NCBI GenBank assembly: GCA_963920705.1
Contig: OY987225.1
Location: forward strand, 29,883,538 to 29,947,537
DNA: 64,000 bases
Direction of reading: 5' to 3'
Source of the DNA: Odiellus spinosus
Lineage: Eukaryota; Arthropoda; Arachnida; Opiliones; Phalangiidae
The position numbers and the translations under genes were made by a program. This document shows positions 34,855 to 45,643 of the stretch, one piece after another; the stretch's first letter is position 1; each line of letters starts with the position of its first letter. The notes beneath the pieces were generated by a model. That model worked only from the letters and a program-made list of their open reading frames with translations. It did not search any database and had not been told where the DNA came from.

Positions 34855-35052
34855 AAACTTACGTCTCAATAATCGCGCTCAATCTGTAGGTGTATTAAAA
34901 CATTTCCGATTCATGTATAAAAGAAAACTAGATTAATAAAAAAACAATTTCCGTTTTTGAAATCCCACATAGTCTTATCATTTTTAACTAACAGTTCCTT
35001 AATAAACTCGAAGTTCCTGTTGGTTTGTTTCGTGGATACATTGTAATTTGAA

Positions 35053-38000
35053 ATGTATTCGAACAAAATGTTTCGTTTAACGTGTAAGCTTATTCTGGCT
35101 GCTTTGTATATTGTCAATATAACCCATGGAATAGGTATCGAAACAGCCCCTGAAAATGATATCAAAAAAGACCCTGAAATTGATATCGATCATATCGAAA
35201 TAGCACCTGAAATTGATACCGATCATATCGAAATAACACCTGAAATTGATATCGATCATATCGAAATAGCACCTGAAATTGATACCGATCATATCGAAAT
35301 AGCACCTGAAATTGATATTGGAACAGCCCATGAAAATGATATCCAAACAGCCCCTGAAAATGATATCCAAACAGCCCCTGAAATTGGTATCGAAAAAGCC
35401 CCTGAAATTGACATCGAACTAAACCCAGGAACTGGTAACGCATCAACTAATGAAATAAATAAAGAACCAAGTTCTGGAATGAGTATCGAAAAACCTCCAG
35501 TAAGAGGTATGTATTATCGAAACTATACTGAATACGTATCAATAGAAATAGCTTTCTGACAGAGTTAAAGTGAGACTGTTACCTTCCAAATGTAATTTAA
35601 GCACAAATTTAAAAACAATTCAATACAAATCAGGGTTCACACAACTTTTGCAAAACCAATTTCCCCAATTTTAAAATTTCTTAAAAACGCGTCAACTCAG
35701 AGGTGTAAAAGTTTGAATAATGCTTTTTAATGGCATGAAAAATTCAAAATATAATCCACTCTAGCCCTTCGAAAAAATTGTAACAGCCTCACTTTAAATC
35801 AAATTTCCAAAATATTAAAATATCATGGAGTTAAAATTTCGAAAATGCAACGTTAATGCCAATTATATTGCGCTTAAAAATAATTTTAGAATTTAGGTAA
35901 ATATCAATTCGCGATTTCTTCTTTGTTCACTTTAAAATGACAAACTAATTAACATCTCATTAAAATTTACACTTAATTAATAAAGTTACTATTTAACTAT
36001 GAATTTTTACTTACAATTTCAATATAGATCTGGACTGCCCTTTACTTCCCGAATTGGAAAACGGCCATTACGATATTCTACCTGATAATAAAGTAGAAGT
36101 CGTTTGCGATCCCGATTACGATTTAATTGGACCATCCACCAAATCTAAGTTGCGTTGCGTGAGTGGCAAATGGATACCCAAGACACGATACCGATGTCGT
36201 AGAGCACGTATGAGGATAATAATTTCTACAAAGAATATTGTAGTAGAAGGCTTCAAGAAACCTTTCTCGATACAGAGAACGTATGTCCTGAGCTAGAGGA
36301 AGTAGAAAACGCTATAATGATTTACGATGGACGCCGGATTGGAAATATAGTTTACTATAATTGCGACCCAGGCTACTACATGATGGGAGACAAGAAGAGA
36401 TCTTGTACGGAGGCGAGATACTGGTCTGGAATATCGCCTAAATGTTATCGTAAGAATAATCAAATTCTTGAATTGAATCAATACTACAAGTTAACCTTTG
36501 AACTCTAGCAAATACCCTTGATCCGAAAGACGTGTATACGATGTTGGAGCATCATTTAACCCCCAATAAAACCGAAGGTCATGGTAATGATGTAAGCTAT
36601 ACCGATGCTCTTTTATTTTTCTTAAAGTTACGAACTCATTTTAGCAATGTATGGTCGAATATTGGGACCCGAAGTTTTCAAATCAGGGTTGGAATTATTC
36701 TTCGTCATAGATCGATCCAGCAGTATTGACCCGGTTGACTTGAACTACGCGAAAACTTTCGTCAAAAAACTTGTTCGCATTTTCAAAGGAAACGAGAATC
36801 GAATCAGTTGAGTTAATTAAGATTAAATTTACCCATTGATGTTTTCTGTATACAGTAAGATTTTAAATGACAACCATTAATTCAAAGATGGCACCAGAAT
36901 ATGCGTCATTACTTTTGGAACTAAGGTAATCGTGGATATTCCATTAGACAGCGCCGCCTTCAACAACGTCGATGTTACGGTGAAAAAGATAGATCTCATC
37001 CAAGTGCGTTTAATACTTTAAAACTTGGGAATGATTGTTTTGATCAGGCTGAGATAATTGGCAATTTTTAATGTAGGGTGAAGGCGGAGGGACTGCTATG
37101 GAACCAGCTCTCGCGAGTGTCTTCGTATATCTCGGACAACTAAGGGAGGGGGCGAAAAAGGCCCTATTTTTGGTAACCGATGGTGAACCAAATATTGGTC
37201 AGATTGGCGTAGAACCGGAAGACCACGCGAAGCAGTTAAAAGAAATGGGTAATTTTCTTGGAACTAAAAATACTTAATTAGCGTGTGAAACTACATCGGA
37301 ATTTTCGTTTCACTATCCCTTTATTCTCACAATAATTAAAGGGTGACACGCAGATAAATAAATTTACTATTGAAATGTGTGTAGCATGGTCTTAAAAGCG
37401 CCTATTTTTTGTATAATTATTATTTTAAAGATTTTTTTTTCCACTTAAATAAATTTATCCATTTAGCCACATGAGTATCACCCTTTAATCTTGTTCAGCC
37501 CTAGATCTAGGCAACTTTACTAATCTTTATAATTACGTCAAAATTCGTCGATTTAGGTTTCGAAATCTACTGTATCGGTGTGGGTAAAGATATCGGAAGA
37601 GAGCGTTTGACCAAAATCGCTACGGAACCGGCTTTAAACCATGTCTTCATGCTGGAAAACTTCAAATCTTTCGACGATGTGGTGAAATTGATACAAAACC
37701 CTTTAACTACGCCTCCCCCTCGTACGTATCTTTGTCTAAACTTAAAAAAAAATAGATATTGATTACGTGTAATTTTAGCGCCTCCACCTGGACCGGACGC
37801 TTGCGGTTTCTTGGGCGATTCGGAAACGGAAGCCAGTTACGATAAAGACAAAAAGCCATACCCCTGGTTAGCCGCCATTTACGTCTTCATAGGTGACAAA
37901 ATAAGGTTCTGTTCCGGAGTTCTGGTAAACAACCAATGGGTTCTGACTTCGGCTATTTGTATTCAACCTCATAAACATCCCATAGATGATTTAGAAGTGG

Positions 38001-38850
38001 GTTAAACCATTTAATTTTAATTAAATCAAACCTGGAATTAATTAAAACGTAATTACAGGTAACAATCGTCTTGGGAACGAGTGATTTGCAAAAAGAAGGT
38101 TTGAATTTCTTCGCCATAGAGAAGAGAATTTCGCCTTTGCACGTTCCGGACATGCTTCCCGAATTGAGGCTTGCCCTATTAAAACTCGATCGAAAAATAC
38201 CATTGAATACCAAATACAGACCCATTTGTTTAACACAGTCAAAAGGTTAGGCTTAGCAATTTCATATAATAATTATTAGGTTTTTAAAATTGGCGTTTCA
38301 ATTTCAAAGTCAAGGGAGAGGTTCACCAAATCGATTTGGCTAAAAATTTGATAATCGAAGGATGGGGAAGCCAAGTCAATCAAAAAATCGATAAGAGCTT
38401 GAGTCTAACCGGCTCTTACGTCTCGCCGTATTCGAGTCGAGTTCGAGCCAATGGTTTCAATTCGGAAAAAGATTGCGACAATTACATGACGAAAAGATAC
38501 AGACACGTCAAGAATAAGGTTGAAGTGAAACAAATTACGGAGAAGTTTAAATGCGTTGGAAATAGGTAAAACAAGTGACTTTAGGCTTAGATCGGCGCTA
38601 ATGTTTTTCAATCTTTCGCAGAGACGAAAATTTGAAAGTAACTCGTATTAAAAAACCAAGCATATGCGCGGGAAATTTCGGAAGTCCAATAATTACGAAA
38701 GACGAAAAGGAAAACCGTTATTATTTGCTCGGTATCCAAAGCAGCGAGTTTGGATGCTCCGATTTCAAAAGTTTGTACTTGGCCATTCCTTTTTACGTAA
38801 ATTGGATCGATCGCGAAACTGGTAAAAATGAAACCAATCATCAAGAATAA
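35053..38850 (+). CDS. Complement factor B/C2-like protein with a dead protease domain
   Basis: Twelve exons: 35053-35506, 36028-36207, 36276-36449, 36509-36583, 36645-36806, 36888-37003, 37077-37248, 37557-37721, 37779-37996, 38059-38245, 38310-38565, 38622-38850; 2388 bp, 795 aa (human factor B 764). Signal peptide (MFRLTCKLILAALYIVNITHG), a Glu/Ile/Asp-rich repeat segment (about 35-125), two CCP/sushi domains with four Cys each (about 155-270), a linker DPKDVYTMLEHHL as in factor B, a vWA domain (about 300-490) with complete MIDAS (DRSSS, the Thr in GEGGGT, TDGEPN), and a trypsin-fold domain (about 515-790). The catalytic triad is gone: LTSAIC instead of xTAAHC, ELRLALLKL instead of DIALL, GNFGSP instead of GDSGGP. 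Factor B normally has three CCPs; here two remain. It is therefore a secreted non-enzymatic homologue that could still bind a C3/TEP-like partner through vWA; that role is inference. The domain call is firm. Confidence 0.9.
35150..35420 (+). repeat. Coding repeat (I/D-E-I-A-P-E units) in the factor B-like exon 1
   Basis: About nine units of 24-33 bp encoding variants of DIDHIEIAPEI and ENDIQTAP. The segment sits where factor B has its first CCP domain. The unit copies are close, so the expansion is recent. Antisense frames here are shadows. Confidence 0.8.
35565..35797. mobile_element. MITE family A, short copy in factor B-like intron 1
   Basis: Terminal inverted repeats TTAAAGTGAGACTGTTAC (left) and GTAACAGCCTCACTTTAA (right) bound 233 bp. 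The ends match the 47620 and 58577 copies; the interior is shorter and diverged. Confidence 0.65.
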
Positions 38851-38907
38851 TACATTTTTACATTTTTTCCCGAAATCAATAAAAAAAAAAATTCCGACGT
38901 TATATAA

Positions 38908-41256
38908 TCAAATTGAAATTCGACAAGTCACGACATAAACGCAAAATTCCAATAAAAAGGCGAGACCCGAGACAATGGCCCCGATTGTCGCGATCAAAAC
39001 TGCCGTAGCGATTTCCTTCACTTGTAAACTATTGAATTGACCTTTAACCTCGTCGTTCGAAGCGAAACATAGGTTGACGCGGATTTTAATCATAGGTGGG
39101 TAAATATAATCCATCAAGTTGGCTTCCACGAAGTATAATATTCTATAAAGTAATAAACATTCAATTTGGTTATAATAATGTTTACGCCCATGGTGTCTAA
39201 AGTTTTGCTGCTCGATGGGATTAAATATTACACCGATTGGTACGCTTCAAATAAGTCATAACATGAACTGTAGGGGAACAGATTAAAAATTCCATGGAGC
39301 AATAATGCAGATAGGCAATGGTTTTGAAATGACGGTCGATTTTAAGTTGGAACCTAGGACCATTAACAAAGCACCTCTATCCTAATAGAATAACGACGTT
39401 AATAAGCGTCCTCTAAAGGCAAACAGTGCGGGAAGTTTTTTAACTAACAAAACAATGCGCGTGTCTGCCTATTCTTTATCCACTGTCCTAGTTCGAACCC
39501 TCGTATCTCCAAATTATTGCACCCATCAAAAGATAGATTTTTACCTTTGATTGATATCTTCCAAAAAATCTGGATTGATATTCTTCTGAAAAGCGATTCC
39601 GACGGGAATGTACCTATAGGGTTTCGAGAATCGAAAGCGGCATGTATCTTTCTGTTGGTATCTCTCGGCGAGAATCACTTCAAAAACTCTGCCCTCTTGC
39701 AAAATGATGGCTTCGCAGCCTTCCACTTGGTCTAAAGTCGCTTCGCTATACAATTCGTTGGAGGGCATAATGTAACTCGGGTTCATTCGAAGGTACACTT
39801 CCCTCTGACCCACGCCGCTTCCGTACGATTTCTATTCAAAATTAGGCTTAAATCAAAACTCAACTCGAGTCTAGTTTCGTAATTAACTACGCGTACTTTA
39901 AAGTAATCAACTTCGTTCGAGCCTTTATGCAAATACGGTTTCACCTCGGGAAAATCAACTACGTCTTCCAAACGTTTTATAAAAGGTTTTTCTTTGTAGA
40001 AAGCCAACAATGACGTCATACGAGCGCAGTACATATTCACCAAAACTAATGCCAACAACATCCAGAATCCGGTGATAATTCTGCCCGATATGGATCTAGG
40101 TAGCTTCGCCAAGGCTAAAGAATAGTAGGCTTAGCTATTTTATATTCAGCAACTACATAAACTAGCGCAGGCCTATATCTCTTGTACTCACATTTAAGTA
40201 TCAGACCAGAATAGACTTGCCACAATTGTTCCCCGAGTGTTTTAAAGAATGATAACTCTTCGGACAATGTGAATCGAATCAAAAGCTTGACCATTAGAAC
40301 CAAGGTGAAGATGAAACCGAGAGCCATCCACACTTTAACATCAAAAGCCGTGATAAGCCCGGAAAGTGATGGTCCCTTCGGTGGCCTTCCCACCAAAATC
40401 CGTATAATTCCGAGGAACACGATGTTAGAGAAGGATACGTAGTCAAATCTCTCGTCGGTGATAAGTAAGGGAGTCAAAGACAAGTTTACTTGACCTCGTT
40501 CCAGCATTCCCATTAATCCGGTCCAATTGCCGGAGTCAAAAATTCCGGACTCCTCCTCGGTTGGTTTAATAAGCGTGAATCTTGAATTAAGATTAGATAA
40601 TTATAGAATGATTGCTCAAGTTTTGTTGAAGTTATAAACGTACGATATATTCAAGGAAGTCGTGAAATAGTCCAAAAATTTGGCCATGGGACCACTAATA
40701 GAAAAAGTGTCGTTGTTCGTCACCCATATCGAAGGCTTCCACTGAAATACCATTTAAAATTAATGAAGGAACAATTTATCAGATGGAAAAGGTCCATGGA
40801 AGGGTTTCTTTTCAGCTGGTTGACCAACGTCGTATTGTTCTTCAAGCTCAATAATCTTTGCTATCAGGATACGTTTCATTGGTCAACCATTGGGCAAGAA
40901 ACTAGGGTCTCTTTCTCTTTCTACTTTAGCAGATGGTTCCTTTAGAACATGTTTGAAATTCACATTCTTCTACGCATAAATTTATTTATAGAGCATAGAA
41001 AAATAGGTCAAATAGTTAATTTCAAACTGCTCACCTGGAGATTAGAACTGATTAAAATTTAATATTTAAAACAACGTACTTCGTAAGCCGTCATAATTAA
41101 ATGTCTTGGGTAGTTGCTTGGTTTCTGCATATCTGAACATCAGAACACACCGCGAAAGAATTGATCAGGAATTCCAATACAAAATTTATTTCGTTCGAAA
41201 CCGCTTATGCTTTCAAAAATATTAAAATCTTGTTGCTGTGGCGTGAGACTTCGCAA
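38908..41256 (-). CDS. Ionotropic receptor (divergent IR) with one in-frame stop
   Basis: Exons (minus): 41080-41256, 40644-40741, 40192-40580, 39897-40114, 39545-39831, 38908-39142; 1404 bp, phases closed. The ligand-binding S1 half has WKPSIWVTNN, GNWTGLMGMLERGQV and SLTPLLITDER. Membrane segments are VWMALGFIFTLVLMVKLLI, then IITGFWMLLALVLVNMY followed by the A-x-x-T-S-L-L-A-F segment of iGluRs, and EIATAVLIATIGAIVSGLAF near the C-terminus. The 5'-most exon (LRSLTPQQQDFNIFES, then RNKFCIGIPDQFF) reads coherently but holds TGA at 41140-41142, just before CSDMQKPSNYPRHL. The gene is therefore a fresh pseudogene, a null allele, or starts at the Met right after the stop. The signal-peptide exon was not placed; a candidate is MLHVRIYFVLII at 41442-41478, whose phase I could not join. 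Confidence 0.82.
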
Positions 41257-43125
41257 CTATTGATTATCAAGGATAATATTGAAACTTTACCAATAGGTTT
41301 CTATACCTTCCGTGCTTCGCCTACTAATAAATATTAAAGAAAATATTTTCTTCCAAGAAAGTTGCGTGATCTGTGGGAAATATATATATATATAAAAACT
41401 TGTAATTAGAACTAATTGAGATAACAAAACTTTATTCTTACCTATAATTAGAACGAAGTAAATTCTAACATGTAACATCTAACATCGTGGACATAATTAT
41501 TAAGCAATATAAGGCGAGTTGTATCTCAGAATTATTTACTCCAGATGGTCAAGTCCCACGTTCTGCCACAATTTAACCTTTTTGTGTTTTGAACATAACG
41601 GATATGTTTTCTTCATTCGATCGAGGTTCTTATTTATATTCTATCTACTGTCTTAGATACAATAGAGATAAAGGCAGGGAGGAAAAGTTATTACTCCTAA
41701 TGAGGACATACAGTCATAGCCCGCTTTTCTTCTTCACTGTATTCTATACACTATTGTTTCAGCGTCAGCTAGATGTGGAAGAACTGTAAGAATATCTATT
41801 GGAGGTGTGTCCGACACCATATCCTCAATCTCACGGTGAAATAAACTAAAAACTATCTTGGTAAACGTTACAATACATTGGTCCGCACCTCTTTTGATCT
41901 AAGAAAAATAAAATGATAGTCCATAATCGTTAATGTCCGTGATGAAGGTTATAAAAATTTAGAACGAAGATTTCGTGAGCGGAAATTTGCGGCCATTAAA
42001 GGTATGGTTTACGTTTTACAAGCAATTCTATATACATTTCGATATTGATTAAAGGTTAAAGGTTACCTGTACTTTAATTCTACCACTAGTTGCGCCTTGG
42101 TACTTCCAGTAATTGTGGCTGAATATAAAGAGTCGCGACTAAATATCAGACGCTTTTTAAGACTAAAAATGTCACGGGATTCGTGAGTCGAGTCAAATTT
42201 AGAAACTGTGGAGCCTACATTAAAATGAGCTTAGATATTTCTTGTTCATTTGTTCTTTGCGAAAAGATATTCAGCATGTACCATTCCTTTAAAAGTTTCT
42301 AGGGCCAAAGTTGACCGGAAATAATGTAAAACTTACAGTGGTAGAATTAATTTATATGCTAATTATATTGTCGCGAATTAGAAAAGAAAAACTTTGGCCG
42401 AAATAAAAAAAATACATTAACTATTCATACCGTATTTGCCCAGTAACTAAACCATACCAATAAATAATGATGGTTATCAAAAATACATTTTCGTTTAACT
42501 GGAGAACGTTTAACTCACGGAGGCTATTAACAGATTATCTAGATGTTATATTTGTTTATATAATATTACTGTGCCAAACTTTTACACAAAACATAATGAC
42601 ATGGGCTATTAGAATAAATAAGCAAAAATAACGAGACTGAAGAGTAGAATTAGTTTAATTTAAAGATTGAAGAAATTTCTTCAAAATAATATTTGGAGCA
42701 AAGCTCTAGATTTTTTTTTTCTTTTATTCTTTACTTAGTATTTGAGGGTTCCCCAAAAATATTCCTAAACGAAACTAAATTCTTTAAAGGAAGAATGAAG
42801 CCTTACGCGCGAAAATCTACAGGGATCGAACACTTGCCAAAATTCCCAAAATCTCTAAATGCTAGAAATCATATTTAACTTACTCAGGAAGTAGGCTTAA
42901 CAAGGATAACGCGTCTCCGACCTATCCGCAACAGGGGAAGGACCCTTTAAAACTGGTTTTACGGTAGGAATATTTGTTTGACATGGAGAAAACCCGATTT
43001 TTTCTACGGAAATCCAAGGCTGCTTATTGATAAAACTGTAATAGTTACCATATAATTTGCAAAAATTTGCAGCCTTTAGTTTTATTTAGCTACAAATTAT
43101 AGAGTTAATTAACGAACTAATTAGC
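41257..43125. other. Receptor 5' side to lipase 3' end, little recognised
   Basis: Contains a candidate signal-peptide exon (41442-41478, minus) for the receptor. Otherwise AT-rich with no supported exon, RNA gene or repeat. A 61-codon frame at 42693-42878 has no features of a gene. Confidence 0.4.
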
Positions 43126-44962
43126 CTACAATATACACTGCTCACGGATAACTTCCAAACATTTATCGTAGAGATATTTCTTGGCTTCAATCGCTATAAC
43201 AAAGTCGATATGGTTGAATTTGAGGAACGGTACCTCGAAATACCCAACTAAGTTCTTTATAAATTTCTTCAGCCTCGCTACGTCTTCCGGAACGGCTAGA
43301 AAATCATTTCTACCAAAGAAAAAGTTGACAGGAGCTGTTATCTTACTAAGGTCGAAATCCGGAGGTTTTACCTGTACATATTGGCATTGATTAAAAATAA
43401 ACATATAGTTTACAATTGCTTATTTAAGCATTTGCCAATTCCCTTAACCGCCATGAGGGCAACATTATTACAATTTATTTAAAAGTATGGCCTTTCGAAA
43501 TATACATATGTACAATACTTTCAAATACCTGTCCATATCGCTTCATATTTTCGACAGTTCCATAATCATATTTGCAAAATCTTTTCGACTTAAAGAGCTA
43601 AAACGGATTTAAGAGCGATTCTGAAACTCTAGTGTTATACACTTAAAAGTACTTAGAAGTAATTGTACCTGAATGAAGTGTAAAAGATTCTTCAACGATG
43701 TTCCAGCGGGGCCATGATAGCCGTAAACAGGAAGCCTGGTCTAATAGAATCATTTTTGATTAAATTTATATTTTAACGCTCCCTTTTTACGACTTTCAAC
43801 AATTACCTCGTTTAACTGTGCCTGGTCATATCCCATAATTAAAAATAAAATGTTGGAACAGGCTTTTCTGCTCGGATAAGCGGTGCAAAGTAAACTAACG
43901 AGGAATTTTTGTAAAGGGGTGTTAGGCAGAAATTCATATTTTTTAAACGTCTTCGATCCAAACTAAAAAATGAATTGAATTATGTTTATGTTCTCTTCTG
44001 AAAGAGCGTAAGAAACTTTCTCCCAAACTCTCAAGGAGGCGGTTTCATATACTGTTTCCGTTATTAATTAGAAAGATTTCTCAGGATTCGTTACGAACCG
44101 CAATCGCGTCAGAAATTGGTCCAATTAAAAATTTGACTGGACTTTTCAAGTTGCCAATAAAAGCAACGGGAGCTAAAGCCGTAAAAGCTCTGATTTTATG
44201 ATTAAATTCCGGTTTTTCTGATAACAAGATGAACATCGCGGTAGTACCCATGGAATGTCCAAAGTAGAACAAGTTTTCTCGTCCCGTTTTGAATAAGATG
44301 AAATCAATAAAGGCGGGCAGATCGTATATTCCCATTTCATAAAATCTAAAAAATATACTTAAATTAGAATAGCGAATACTTATCTAAGATTAAATACGTT
44401 CTTACGTGAAATTCCAGAAGCTTTTACCATCGGTTGGCAAACTGACGTGTTTCTTAGAATACGTATTACCCCTGAAGTTACCCATCCAAACGTCATAGCC
44501 CTGATCAGCCAATATGAAAGCTAGACTCTGATTTTGAAAATTTAACACCCAATAATCGGAGGAAAGCAATAATCCGTGCATCACGAAGACGGGTACCTTG
44601 CAACTTATATTAGACCCTCCAAACGGTGGTATCCTGATCAAATTCAAGTTGTAACCATCCTCGGTGATTACGAAATACTCTTCGACTGGGTATCCTTTAC
44701 TCTTAATCAATTCCGACTGTTAAGGATGTAATTAATTAGTAATTGACGTATTATTTTCAGTATTCTGGTCCTGAATGTCTATGGTACAACATATTGAACT
44801 CACAGTATTTCTAAAAGCATCCTCTTCGACATAACCAATAACATCATTAGCCTCTTTTTGGATCTTTGAAAACTCATAATTAAAATCTTTTTCTAAATTC
44901 TTAACCAGTGAGCATTTTGAGAAGTTGAAGAGCGCGACTAGAGAAATTAAGGCGATGTTCAT
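43126..44962 (-). CDS. Acid-lipase-like (lipase 3 type), secreted alpha/beta hydrolase
   Basis: Seven exons (minus): 44804-44962, 44406-44716, 44099-44345, 43807-43962, 43669-43740, 43529-43597, 43126-43371; 1260 bp, 419 aa, phases closed. It belongs to the lysosomal/gastric acid lipase family, which hydrolyses acylglycerols or sterol esters. Signal peptide MNIALISLVALFNFSKCSL; the abhydro-lipase segment KGYPVEEYFVITEDGYNL; the oxyanion region [29 protein letters not shown]; nucleophile Ser in GHSMGT; catalytic Asp in FFGRNDFLA; catalytic His in FNHIDF. All catalytic residues are present. One donor is weak (GTTCGT after 44099), supported by the same position in the neighbouring paralogue. Probably digestive or fat-body secreted; substrate unknown. 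Confidence 0.92.
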
Positions 44963-45643
44963 TTCAAATTTTCAATTGCAATCAGAAGTGAAAAGTTACA
45001 ATGTACAATATTTGAAGAAAAAGTTTGAATAGAACTTTATCTAGACAATTTACGGTTGACATTTAAAATATTGTAACAATGGTAATAAGATCAAATTTAA
45101 TGCCTGAAGATTTGTTTGTAGCTAACTGACAAAACAAAGAGTATATACTCGACTTCTGACGCTTGTAACAAAACATGTGATAATATTTACTGGTTTAATT
45201 TGTTACGTTTCTAGATGAAAAACTACCAGATGTATAAGTAACATAACAATAGTATGTTGCAACTCATTTTTCAAATAATATGCAACAACTGAAGGCATTA
45301 ACTTGTATTTTAAATTTGTGCTGGGCCGAAAGTTGTAAAAAGAGAGACACGTAGCGAAATAAATTCGGTCCAGATCTATTGAAATGCGTGTAGAATCTTC
45401 TTAAAAGCGTGTATAAAAATTTCGCGCAAAAAATATTCAACCGTTTTCTCGTAAAGATGATTTTAAATATTTTAAAATCTTCCAACCATTTCTGCTGAGC
45501 CAAAATAAACTTAACTTTTAATTATATGCAAAAACATAAAACATAAACAAAAAAACCCAAAATTTGAATAATCAACGGGTATCAAGGATATGAAACTTGT
45601 GTTCCAATAATCTCATTCTTCTTCAGAATAATCTCATATTGAG
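44963..45643. promoter_or_regulatory. Spacer between the tandem lipases
   Basis: 3' flank of the upstream lipase and promoter of the downstream lipase. It is AT-rich; no further exon was recognised. Confidence 0.4.

Noticed and set aside
35077-35446. Minus-strand Tyr/Phe repeat frames
   Set aside because: Antisense of the factor B-like coding repeat.
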